Origin: Chitinophagaceae bacterium
Lineage (GTDB): Bacteria; Bacteroidota; Bacteroidia; Chitinophagales; Chitinophagaceae
DNA length: 64,000 bases
NCBI GenBank assembly: GCA_947455215.1
Contig: CANGNA010000007.1
Location: forward strand, 1 to 64,000
Direction of reading: 5' to 3'
The stretch's first letter is position 1. Each line of letters opens with the position of its first letter. A model generated the notes under the pieces. The model was given only the letters and a program-made list of their open reading frames with translations, did no database searches and was not told the DNA's origin. A program made the translations under genes and the position numbers. Shown piece by piece: positions 42,321 through 49,802 of this stretch.

Positions 42321-44534
42321 TTACTTGCGTATCTCCATTTCTTTGATCAGGTTACCGGCATGGCCCATCTTGTCTATCAGGAAGAGGACGTAGCGGATAT
42401 CGCATACTATGGTGCGCTTATACTTCCTGTCGAAGGCAATATCACCGCTCATAGCTTCCCAGTTACCATCAAAGGCTGTACCTATCAGTTCGCCATTGCC
42501 ATTGATACAAGGGCTGCCCGAGTTACCACCGGTGATATCGTTGTTGGTAATGAAGCACGTGTGCAGTGTACCATCGGCATCAGCATACTGGCCGTAGTTC
42601 TTGTCTTCGTACAGCTTCACCAGGTCGGCAGGTACGTCAAAGTCCTCATCACCCTTCTTGTACTTGGCCATCAGACCATCTATAGTGGTGAAGTAGTTGT
42701 AATGTACCGCGTCCTGCGGATCGTAGCTTTTTACGCTGCCGTAAGTAACACGCATAGTAGAGTTGGCATCGGGGTAGAACATTTTGTCCTTCTTCCATAC
42801 CATCATCTCGCGTACATATTCTTTGGCCAGTTCTGCCTTGCGGTAGCTGAATGCTTCCACCTTAGGGGCGTAGTTCTTAGTATAGTTGTTCACAAAGCTG
42901 TAGCTATACATCACTGCAGCATCCTTTTTCAGCGCTTCGAACGACGGTGACGCGATAAATGCGTTGAACTTGTTAGAATCGGTAAAGAAGGTGTGGCCGT
43001 ATACATAATTGGTATACTCGCTGAAGTTGCCTGGGTTGAAACCGTCCGGCGTATTATAAGCAATGATCGGCTTGTTATCCTTCTTTGTCTTACCGAGCAC
43101 CATACCCTGCCCCTTCATGATCACGTTGGCATACACATCAGGCAGCTGGTCTTTGTTTACGTTCTGGTAGTACAGCTTGTTCATTTCGGTGAACAGTTCT
43201 TTATCAGTACCCAGTTCGTAGTCTTTAAGTATAGCACGGTAAGCTGTTTGTGCCATAGTGGTATACTTTTTCACGCTGTCGGTATTAGGCGTAGCGTTCT
43301 TCTCGTAATAGTCGTACAGCGGCTTCAGAGATGCACCCATACGGGCCATAGCGCTGCTGCGGAAACACTCACTATAGTACACTGCATGTTTTGCGTAAGG
43401 GGCATAATCTTCGTACGCCAGGGCAAATTTGCTCATCAGGCCACCGTCCATACCCGGGGTGTGCTTGGCCCAATCCAGGAATTTCTCTTCATTCCTGCGC
43501 TTTTTATCAACCACCTTCAGGCGCTTCAGCTGCTCTGTCTGGCCTATGTAGTACTTCCAGTAGTTGGCTATACGGCTATACAGGCTGGTCAGCTGCAGGT
43601 AAGTTTCCTTCTTTGCATCCATGTGCTTCTTCATGATGTTGAGGCGCAGATCGCGGATGGCAACAATAGAAGGGTTGGTAGTGCTGATGGCGAGGTCTAC
43701 ACCATAGCTCACCTCGTAGCGGTTGGTACGGCCGGGGTAACCGAATATCATAGCATAATCGCCCTCCTGCACACCCTTTACAGATACCGGAAGGTACTTT
43801 TTAGGATGGTAAGGCACGTTGCCGGCATCATAAACATGCGGCTCGTTATCGGCACCTGCATATACGCGGAACATAGAGAAGTCGGCAGTATGGCGTGGCC
43901 ACATCCAGTTGTCTATATCGCCGCCATACTTACCCAGGCTGCGCGGCGGATTGCCCACCAGGCGCACATCGGTATATTTTTTATAGATGAGCAGGAAGTA
44001 CTGGTTGCCGTTGAAGTACTCTTTTACATTGGCTACAAACTTACCACCCTTGCCTTCACGCTCTTCTATCTTTTTGCGGATAGCGTCCCATGCCTTGGTA
44101 TACTCTTCGCCACGGGTACCTTCTACAGCCATCTTCACCTCGTCGGTAACATCTTCCATGCGCTGCAGGAACAGGGCGGTAACACCCTTTGCAGGCATCT
44201 CTTCCATACGGTTATGTGCCCAGAAGCCGTTATCCAGCAGGTTGCGGTCTACGGTGCTCAGCTCAGCAATAGCGTCGTAACCACAGTGGTGGTTGGTGAG
44301 CAACAGGCCATCAGGAGAGATCATCTCGGCCGTGCAGCCACCGCCAAACTGCAGTATGGCATCCTTCATGCTGCTGTGGTTGATGCTGTACAGATCTTCC
44401 TTAGAGAGCTTCAGGCCCAGGCGCTGCATCTCATCGTAGTTCTTGCCTATAAGCATAGGTATCCACATACCTTCGTCGGCACGGGCACCAAACATGCTTA
44501 TTGCGGCCGCTAATGCTAATAACGTTTTCTTCAT
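42321..44534 (-). CDS. S46 family dipeptidyl-peptidase (DPP7-like)
   Basis: Secreted serine peptidase of 737 residues that removes dipeptides from peptide N-termini. Signal peptide 1-19. The catalytic triad is visible: His in TNHHCGY (81-86), Asp in DIDNWMWPRHTADFS and Ser in GGNSGSP near residue 650. The residue 18 positions after that Ser is Gly (AFDGNWE); in this family Gly there goes with the DPP7 preference for hydrophobic P1 residues, and Arg with DPP11. Own -7 element and terminator, so monocistronic. Non-fermenting Bacteroidota use these enzymes to take up peptides. Confidence 0.9.
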   Translation of the reverse strand: MKKTLLALAAAISMFGARADEGMWIPMLIGKNYDEMQRLGLKLSKEDLYSINHSSMKDAILQFGGGCTAEMISPDGLLLTNHHCGYDAIAELSTVDRNLLDNGFWAHNRMEEMPAKGVTALFLQRMEDVTDEVKMAVEGTRGEEYTKAWDAIRKKIEEREGKGGKFVANVKEYFNGNQYFLLIYKKYTDVRLVGNPPRSLGKYGGDIDNWMWPRHTADFSMFRVYAGADNEPHVYDAGNVPYHPKKYLPVSVKGVQEGDYAMIFGYPGRTNRYEVSYGVDLAISTTNPSIVAIRDLRLNIMKKHMDAKKETYLQLTSLYSRIANYWKYYIGQTEQLKRLKVVDKKRRNEEKFLDWAKHTPGMDGGLMSKFALAYEDYAPYAKHAVYYSECFRSSAMARMGASLKPLYDYYEKNATPNTDSVKKYTTMAQTAYRAILKDYELGTDKELFTEMNKLYYQNVNKDQLPDVYANVIMKGQGMVLGKTKKDNKPIIAYNTPDGFNPGNFSEYTNYVYGHTFFTDSNKFNAFIASPSFEALKKDAAVMYSYSFVNNYTKNYAPKVEAFSYRKAELAKEYVREMMVWKKDKMFYPDANSTMRVTYGSVKSYDPQDAVHYNYFTTIDGLMAKYKKGDEDFDVPADLVKLYEDKNYGQYADADGTLHTCFITNNDITGGNSGSPCINGNGELIGTAFDGNWEAMSGDIAFDRKYKRTIVCDIRYVLFLIDKMGHAGNLIKEMEIRK

Positions 44535-44557
44535 TATTGGTCAATTAAAAATTTACG

Positions 44558-44565
44558 CAAATATA
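44558..44565 (-). promoter_or_regulatory. -7 element of the S46 gene
   Basis: On the minus strand TATATTTG fits TAnnTTTG, 23 bases before the ATG at 44534. Confidence 0.6.
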
Positions 44566-44619
44566 ATCTGCCAAAGCCATTATTTATAGCGGTAGAAATG
44601 GGGGGATATTGTGATATGT

Positions 44620-44640
44620 GCGTAACACGTAACGTAACAC
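44620..44640. repeat. family D word, left border of the TA repeat island
   Basis: GCGTAACACGTAACGTAACA, the same word found at 45696-45715, nine bases before family A copy 3. Confidence 0.6.
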
Positions 44641-44648
44641 CTTCCGGG

Positions 44649-44763
44649 GCCGCTGTCCTGTCTCCTGACTGACAGCCCACATGCGGACGTATTCGTTTCC
44701 GGAGCGCAACAAACCACTTAATTACCCCCCCGATAGCTGTCAGTCTGAAGACAGGACAGCGGC
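44649..44763. repeat. family A palindromic repeat, copy 3
   Basis: Arms 44649-44676 and 44736-44763 (two mismatches, shared with copy 4) around a 59-base centre. An AT-rich right tail runs into the promoter of the TA pair. Confidence 0.9.
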
Positions 44764-44782
44764 TGACATTGCAGAAGATAGG

Positions 44783-44815
44783 CTATACGTACAATAAAAA
44801 CTATACGTATATTTG
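44783..44815 (+). promoter_or_regulatory. TA promoter with repeated CTATACGTA boxes
   Basis: CTATACGTA occurs at 44783-44791 and 44801-44809 (18-base period), directly in front of and overlapping the -7 element TATATTTG (44808-44815), 15 bases before the antitoxin ATG. The repeated boxes are candidate antitoxin operators. Confidence 0.55.
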
Positions 44816-44830
44816 TAAAAAGCTAAACAG

Positions 44831-45073
44831 ATGACCGCAAAGCTGACATTGAGCATAGAAGAGGAAACGATACAAAGGGCCAAACTGCTTGCTGCAAAAA
44901 CAGGGAAAAGCATCAGTAAGATGGTGGAAGAGTATTTTAACCAGCTGGACGTGCAGGCGGCAGATAAAGGAGCCGTAAAAAAGATAAGTGGCTTATTGAA
45001 AGACAAAGCACCTGCAGATATGGACTGGAAAGATATTAAAGCTGCTTACCTTAAAGAGAAATATGGTATATAA
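44831..45073 (+). CDS. DUF6364-like antitoxin
   Basis: An 80-residue protein (MTAKLTLSIEEETIQRAKLLAAKTGKSISKMVEEYFNQL) with the ribbon-helix-helix start typical of DUF6364 antitoxins, which pair with PIN-domain toxins and repress their own promoter. The C-terminal tail (SGLLKDKAPADMDWKDIKAA) likely wraps the toxin. Its stop overlaps the toxin start by 11 bases. It is bracketed by family A copies 3 and 4. Confidence 0.88.
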   Translation: MTAKLTLSIEEETIQRAKLLAAKTGKSISKMVEEYFNQLDVQAADKGAVKKISGLLKDKAPADMDWKDIKAAYLKEKYGI

Positions 45074-45497
45074 TATATTTGTAGATACCAATGTGTTTCT
45101 CGATGTATTACTGCAAAGGGGTACACACTGGCAGACGGCAGAAAACATCTATTTACTGGCAGAGCAGGGAAAGATAAAACTATATACTTCTTCTTCCTCA
45201 CTGCTCACCATCATGTATATTCTCGGCATGTACAAACTACCTGCTGCGAGGATCAGCGAAGCGGCCAAAGACATTCTCAGTTTTACAACCCTTACCGACC
45301 CCGATAATATCACATTCGAAATAGCATTGTCCTCTAAGTTTAAGGATAAGGAAGATGCTGTTCAGTACTTTACGGCACTGAACCACGGCAACATCAATTA
45401 TTTCATCACAACCAATCTGAAAGACTATAAGCTGGCACTACCACAACTGGCTGTGCTCTCCCCGGCCGCATTGGCCACACTACTTGTGCGGGGATAA
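45063..45497 (+). CDS. PIN-domain (VapC-like) toxin
   Basis: The 144-residue ribonuclease toxin has the PIN acidic residues: FVDTNVFLDVLL (Asp8 and neighbours), FKDKEDAVQYF (Asp/Glu around residue 100) and FITTNLKDYK (Asp around residue 120). Such enzymes cleave RNA, often tRNA, when the antitoxin is lost. Start codon overlaps the antitoxin by 11 bases. Ends 23 bases before family A copy 4. Confidence 0.9.
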   Translation: MVYNIFVDTNVFLDVLLQRGTHWQTAENIYLLAEQGKIKLYTSSSSLLTIMYILGMYKLPAARISEAAKDILSFTTLTDPDNITFEIALSSKFKDKEDAVQYFTALNHGNINYFITTNLKDYKLALPQLAVLSPAALATLLVRG

Positions 45498-45520
45498 TAA
45501 CGAACAGGATACCCTAAAGT

Positions 45521-45636
45521 GCCGCTGTCCTGTCTCCTGACTGACAGCCCAAATGCGAAGGTATTCACTTCAGGAGCGCAACCGACCGCTTAAATATCCC
45601 ACCCGATAGCTGTCAGTCTGAAGACAGGACAGCGGC
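45521..45636. repeat. family A palindromic repeat, copy 4
   Basis: Arms 45521-45548 and 45609-45636 with the same two arm mismatches as copy 3, around a 60-base centre. The centre (TTCAGGAGCGCAACCGACCG) matches the partial copy 5 almost exactly. Confidence 0.9.
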
Positions 45637-45695
45637 TGATGTTGTAGAAAAGTGACAATAAATATACTTTCGGGGTGGCAACTCTCCGAGCAAAA

Positions 45696-45777
45696 GCGTA
45701 ACACGTAACGTAACACCGGAAGTGTTACGCTTTTTGTTACGTAACAGGTACGTAACAGCACAAGTGTTACGTTACGT
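45696..45777. repeat. family D hairpin cluster
   Basis: GCGTAACAC (45696-45704) pairs with GTGTTACGC (45722-45730), followed by further GTTACGTAAC and GTGTTACGTTACG words. It sits to the right of copy 4 as family D does to the right of copy 2. Confidence 0.65.
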
Positions 45778-45830
45778 CAACAAAAAAAGGGTCAAACAGT
45801 TACCTGCCCGACCCTTTGTATAAATATTTC
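45757..45830 (-). repeat. duplicated ilvE-type terminator, distal copy
   Basis: The stretch matches 46140-46212 in order: CAGCA...GTTA.GTCAACAAAAAA, GGGTCAAACAG.TACCTGCCCGACCC, TTTGTATAAATAT. It contains the GGGTC/GACCC hairpin but no ilvE coding sequence. Confidence 0.75.
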
Positions 45831-45891
45831 TGTCCCGGGGGAGTCTCTCGAAGCATAGCTTTGTGCGTTGGCGAGGACTCCCCGGCGACCA
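45831..45891. repeat. family B repeat, copy 3 (inverted)
   Basis: Reverse complement of the family order: GTCCCGGGGGAGTCTCTCG, GCTTTGTGCG, GCGAGGACTCCCCGGC. It faces copy 4 across about 22 bases, so the pair makes a larger palindrome. Confidence 0.75.
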
Positions 45892-45912
45892 CATGTGTTA
45901 CCCATATTACCG

Positions 45913-45980
45913 GCCCACCCGATATCGGCGAGTCCTCGCTTCGCACAAGGCATCCGCACTGAGAGACTCCCCGAGGACAG
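45913..45980. repeat. family B repeat, copy 4
   Basis: GATATCGGCGAGTCCTCGCT, CGCACAAGGC and GAGAGACTCCCCGAGGACAG in direct orientation. It joins the partial family A copy 5 without a gap. Confidence 0.75.
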
Positions 45981-45983
45981 AAA

Positions 45984-46068
45984 AATGCGGAGGTATTCAT
46001 TTCAGGAGCGCAACCGACCGCTTAAATATCCCACCCAATAGCTGTCAGTCTGAAGACAGGACAGCGGC
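45984..46068. repeat. family A repeat, partial copy 5
   Basis: Only the centre and right arm (46041-46068) remain; the left arm is missing where family B copy 4 ends. The retained centre matches copy 4 almost base for base. Confidence 0.8.
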
Positions 46069-46139
46069 TGTTGTTGTAGAAAATAGTACAGTATATGTAC
46101 GATAAAAAATACTTTTTTGTCGGCGACGACATAAACTAA

Positions 46140-46212
46140 CAGCATAGGTGTACGTTAAGTCAACAAAAAAGGGTCAAACAGCTACCTGCCCGACCCTTTT
46201 GTATAAATATGA
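46140..46212 (-). terminator. ilvE terminator
   Basis: AAAAGGGTC (46167-46175) and GACCCTTTT (46192-46200) pair in the position expected after ilvE on the minus strand, followed there by a T run. A near-copy exists at 45757-45830. Confidence 0.75.
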
Positions 46213-46219
46213 TTATAAA

Positions 46220-47290
46220 TTAAGCTTTCACTACCCAGCCGTGGTTGTCTGTCTTGCGGCCATAGCGGATGTCGGCCAGTTCCTTCTTCAGCCAGTTAGC
46301 GGTTTCCCACTGTTCTACCGGTGGCAGTTCCATCTTGGTATCGTGATACGTAAGTGCATAGATAGGTGCTATTGATGCAGCAGTGCCGGTACCAAAGGCT
46401 TCCTTCAGCTGGCCATTCTTATGGGCTTCAGCTATCTCGTCTATAGACAGCGGACGCTCCTCCACCTTCATGCCTTTTTCGCGCAGCAGGGATATAACAC
46501 TGTCGCGGGTAACACCTGCCAGGATGGTGTCCTGCTTGATATCCGGCGTGATAACAGTATCACCGATCACGAAGAATACGTTCATGGTACCAATTTCCTG
46601 CACATACTTATGGTCAAAACCATCTGTCCACAGTATCTGGTCGTAGCCCATTTTCTTTATCTCCTGTGTAGGGTACATGCTCATACCGTAGTTACCTGCC
46701 GCCTTGGTAAAGCCTATGCCACCAGGGAAAGCACGTACATACTGATCCTGTACATATATTGATACCGGCTTGTTGTAGTATGGGCCAGCAGGGCTGGTGA
46801 TGATGATGAACATGAATTTTTCGGCTGGTTTTACGCCTATGAATTCATCTACAGCGATCATGAACGGACGGATATACAGGGACGTATCTTCGCCGGTAGG
46901 TATCCAGTTCTTGTCCAGGTCTATCAGGGTCTTCATCCCTTCCATGAACAGTTGTTCCGGTACTTCAGGCATCGCCATACGTATCGCAGACTTGTTCATA
47001 CGCTTCCAGTTGTCGCGCGGACGGAAGATAAGCGGCTCTCCGTTAGGGCCTTTATAAGCCTTTACGCCTTCAAATATTGCCTGTCCGTAGTGGAAGAACG
47101 TAGTAGCAGGGCTAAAAGACAGCTCGTGAAACGGCATGATCTCCGGCTGCAGCCACTGTCCATCCTCATAATATGCTACGAGCATATGGTCTGAATAGAT
47201 CTTTCCAAACTGAATGTTTGCGAAATCGACCTGGTCCAGGCGGCTTTTTTCAACCTTTTTAATGTTAATATCTACTGTAGAAACGCTCAT
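46220..47290 (-). CDS. ilvE: branched-chain amino acid aminotransferase
   Basis: PLP enzyme of the last step of valine, leucine and isoleucine synthesis. The 356-residue product is of the longer eukaryote-like BCAT type. Visible: YGQAIFEGVKAYKG, IRPFMIAVD, the Schiff-base Lys in GFTKAAGNYGMSM, the VQEIGTMNVFFVI segment (substrate Glu) and GVTRDSVISLLREKG. The Met at 47290 is preferred over the one two codons upstream. The promoter region is shared with the divergent gene at 47399. Confidence 0.93.
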   Translation of the reverse strand: MSVSTVDINIKKVEKSRLDQVDFANIQFGKIYSDHMLVAYYEDGQWLQPEIMPFHELSFSPATTFFHYGQAIFEGVKAYKGPNGEPLIFRPRDNWKRMNKSAIRMAMPEVPEQLFMEGMKTLIDLDKNWIPTGEDTSLYIRPFMIAVDEFIGVKPAEKFMFIIITSPAGPYYNKPVSIYVQDQYVRAFPGGIGFTKAAGNYGMSMYPTQEIKKMGYDQILWTDGFDHKYVQEIGTMNVFFVIGDTVITPDIKQDTILAGVTRDSVISLLREKGMKVEERPLSIDEIAEAHKNGQLKEAFGTGTAASIAPIYALTYHDTKMELPPVEQWETANWLKKELADIRYGRKTDNHGWVVKA

Positions 47291-47320
47291 GAGCAACCTG
47301 CTATTACGTAATTAAACAAC

Positions 47321-47338
47321 TAAATTTGCGCAAAGAAA
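47321..47338. promoter_or_regulatory. back-to-back -7 elements between ilvE and the 47399 gene
   Basis: TAAATTTG (47321-47328, plus strand) fits TAnnTTTG; on the minus strand TTTCTTTG (47338-47331) is a near match for ilvE. The two would drive divergent genes from overlapping sites. Confidence 0.4.
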
Positions 47339-47398
47339 CAACTTTTTCCCGTATTCAGGTAATTGCAGGAAAATAGATGCCTAAAGAAGCTATAGTTA

Positions 47399-47875
47399 AT
47401 GAATATTATTAATACAGAAGTAATTACAAATGCGCAAGATGTGTTCTGGCAAGCGCCTGTGGCTACCACTTACATGGAGGCCCGGCCGGTGCTGGTGATA
47501 TCGGCCGAATATGGTGCCGGCAGCGCAGAAGAAGAACAGCTGACAGGCATACTGGGCGCGGGTTGCAGGCTGCTTACCGAGCAATACAATATCATCACCC
47601 TTGCGCCCGATCAGCAGATGGCCTGGCACCGGCTTCGGGAGCAGCTACAACCCAACGTGGTGCTGCTGTTCAATGTATCGCCGCTGCAGTTGGGGATATC
47701 TGCCCTCTTCCGGCTCAACGAGATCAATAGCTTCGATGGCGCTTTCTGGGCACCAAGCCTGTCGCTCACACAGATCATGCAGGATAAAGCACTGAAAGGC
47801 CAGATATGGAATAATGCTCTGAAACCCCTGTTTGTAGACAAGGCAAAGGGCGATGTGCTGGTGAAGCGCGGATAA
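47399..47875 (+). CDS. hypothetical protein upstream of recQ
   Basis: The 158-residue product is not recognised. It is cytoplasmic in character (no signal, no membrane helix) and has a conserved-looking C-terminal half (SPLQLGISALFRLNEINSFD...GQIWNNALKPLF). It lies 27 bases before recQ on the same strand, so a DNA-metabolism link is possible by association only. Confidence 0.6.
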   Translation: MNIINTEVITNAQDVFWQAPVATTYMEARPVLVISAEYGAGSAEEEQLTGILGAGCRLLTEQYNIITLAPDQQMAWHRLREQLQPNVVLLFNVSPLQLGISALFRLNEINSFDGAFWAPSLSLTQIMQDKALKGQIWNNALKPLFVDKAKGDVLVKRG

Positions 47876-47902
47876 ATATAGAATGACTAACCCCAAAGCA
47901 CA

Positions 47903-49798
47903 TTGCTGACACCTGAGGAAATATTAAAAGAATACTGGGGCTACGATGCCTTCAGGCCACTGCAGCGAGAGATCATCGCCTCGGTAATGGCCGATCGTGA
48001 TACGCTGGCCCTGCTGCCCACCGGCGGGGGTAAATCCATATGCTACCAGGTGCCCGCCCTCATGCGCGATGGTTGTTGCCTGGTGATATCGCCGCTGATA
48101 GCCCTGATGCAGGACCAGGTGGGCAGGCTGCAGGAACTGAACATACCGGCGGCTGCACTCCACTCGGGCATGGGCCACACAGAGGTAAAGCAGATACTGG
48201 AGGATGCCGTGAATGGCCGCTACAAATTATTGTACGTGTCGCCGGAGCGGTTGCATACCTATGTGTTTGAAGACTACCTGTACCAGATGGACCTGAACCT
48301 GATAGCCATAGATGAGGCCCACTGTGTATCGCAATGGGGGCACGATTTCCGCCCCGATTACCTGCGCATAGCCGAGCTGAAGGAGCTGTTCCGCAACACG
48401 CCGATGCTGGCGCTTACTGCTACGGCAACCATTGATATGCAGCAAGATATAGCTATCCAGCTCAAGCTGAACAACCCACATTTTTATAAACAGAGTTTTG
48501 CCCGTAACAATATATTTTATGCCGTTTACTACTCCGAAAATAAGAACGCTGATACCATAAACGACATTAACGAATGCAGCATAGTTTACTGCCGCAGCCG
48601 TAAACAAACCGAGTCTGTAGGACGCTACCTGCGGCAGAAAGACATCTCCTCGGCCGTGTACCACGCGGGCATGAGTAAGGACGACCGCATGGCAGCCCAG
48701 GAGCAATGGATGACCAATGCCGCCAGTGTGATGGTAGCCACCACCGCCTTTGGCATGGGCATAGATAAGCCCGATGTGCGCACGGTTATCCATTACGATG
48801 CACCGGAACACCTGGAGGCCTGGTACCAGGAAGCAGGCAGGGCAGGCAGGGATGGGCAGCGATCGTTCGCGGGCACATTATATAATAGTACCGATATAAA
48901 ACGGTTGGAAGAAAGCACGTCCCTGCAATACCCGCCAGAAGCCTACCTGCGCCTGGTATACCAGGGCGTGGCAGAATACCTGCAGATACCCACCGGCACA
49001 GAACCTTACAAGTACTACCCTTTCGACATTACAGACTTCTGCCATAAGTTCGATCTGCAACTGACCCAGACCATCTACGCCATGCGCCTGCTGGAGCGCG
49101 AGGGCTTATGGACCATGACCGAGGCGGTATACCTGCCCTCTACCGTGCAGTTTACCACCGACAGGAGCGTACTGGATAACATAGGTGCATCGCACCCGGA
49201 ACTACATTATATAATTGTAGGACTGCTGCGGATGTACAATACCATATTTCACTACCCCACCCATATACGCGAGTTTGCTGTGGCCCGCAGACTACGCATG
49301 AAGCACGAACGCATCATCAGCGCACTGCAAACCATGCACAGCATGGGCCTGCTGGAATATAATGCCCAGGGCGAAGGCCCGCAACTGTTCTTCCACCACC
49401 GCCGGGTAGACAGCAGCCACCTGATCATTGATATGAACAGGATAACCCTGCTGAAACAGCGCCATGAACAGCGAACACAAAAGATGCTCAACTTCTTGTA
49501 TAATAAAGAGGTATGCAGGGAGAAATTTGTACTGAGCTATTTCGGCGAGGCGGAGGCCACAGACTGCGGCCACTGCGATATATGCCGGAGTAAGAAAGCT
49601 GCACCCCAACCGGCAGCCACACTAAAGCAACAGCTCTTCCGCCACCTTACAGAAGGCACCCATACGCTGGCAGCCATACTGACCACGCATACCGATGCCG
49701 ATAAACAGCAGCTGACACAAATAGTACGCTCGCTTATAGATGAGGGCATTGCCGAGATGACCACCACGGGCATCATCCGCTTCAGGAACAACAAGTGA
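47903..49798 (+). CDS. recQ: RecQ-family ATP-dependent DNA helicase
   Basis: 3'-5' DNA helicase in recombination and repair, 631 residues. Helicase motifs: FRPLQREII (motif 0), LLPTGGGKSICYQ (Walker A), AIDEAHCVSQWGHDFRPDY (DEAH), ALTATAT, YCRSRKQTE, ATTAFGMGIDKPDV and EAGRAGRDGQ. The zinc-binding and winged-helix region follows (CREKFVLSYFGEAEATDCGHCDIC). No HRDC domain is evident. The start is TTG at 47903; the nearby ATG at 47883 is out of frame and soon stops. Confidence 0.93.
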   Translation: MLTPEEILKEYWGYDAFRPLQREIIASVMADRDTLALLPTGGGKSICYQVPALMRDGCCLVISPLIALMQDQVGRLQELNIPAAALHSGMGHTEVKQILEDAVNGRYKLLYVSPERLHTYVFEDYLYQMDLNLIAIDEAHCVSQWGHDFRPDYLRIAELKELFRNTPMLALTATATIDMQQDIAIQLKLNNPHFYKQSFARNNIFYAVYYSENKNADTINDINECSIVYCRSRKQTESVGRYLRQKDISSAVYHAGMSKDDRMAAQEQWMTNAASVMVATTAFGMGIDKPDVRTVIHYDAPEHLEAWYQEAGRAGRDGQRSFAGTLYNSTDIKRLEESTSLQYPPEAYLRLVYQGVAEYLQIPTGTEPYKYYPFDITDFCHKFDLQLTQTIYAMRLLEREGLWTMTEAVYLPSTVQFTTDRSVLDNIGASHPELHYIIVGLLRMYNTIFHYPTHIREFAVARRLRMKHERIISALQTMHSMGLLEYNAQGEGPQLFFHHRRVDSSHLIIDMNRITLLKQRHEQRTQKMLNFLYNKEVCREKFVLSYFGEAEATDCGHCDICRSKKAAPQPAATLKQQLFRHLTEGTHTLAAILTTHTDADKQQLTQIVRSLIDEGIAEMTTTGIIRFRNNK

Positions 49799-49802
49799 TA
49801 TA

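Larger units (their letters stand above)
45498..46219. other. 722-base repeat island between the TA pair and ilvE
   Basis: No gene supported. In order: family A copy 4, its tail, family D hairpins, a copy of the ilvE-type terminator, family B copies 3 and 4 head to head, the right half of a family A copy, another tail, and the ilvE terminator. Short open frames here are repeat artefacts. Confidence 0.7.

Noticed and set aside
42993-44513. 506-residue open frame antisense to the S46 peptidase
   Set aside because: Shadow of a certain gene; composition is unlike real proteins.
44649-45636. CRISPR array reading of the repeats
   Set aside because: Copies are palindromic, about 115-119 bases and hundreds to thousands of bases apart, with no regular spacers and no cas genes.
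45800-46105. Short open frames inside family B and A repeats
   Set aside because: They consist of repeat DNA read in both directions.
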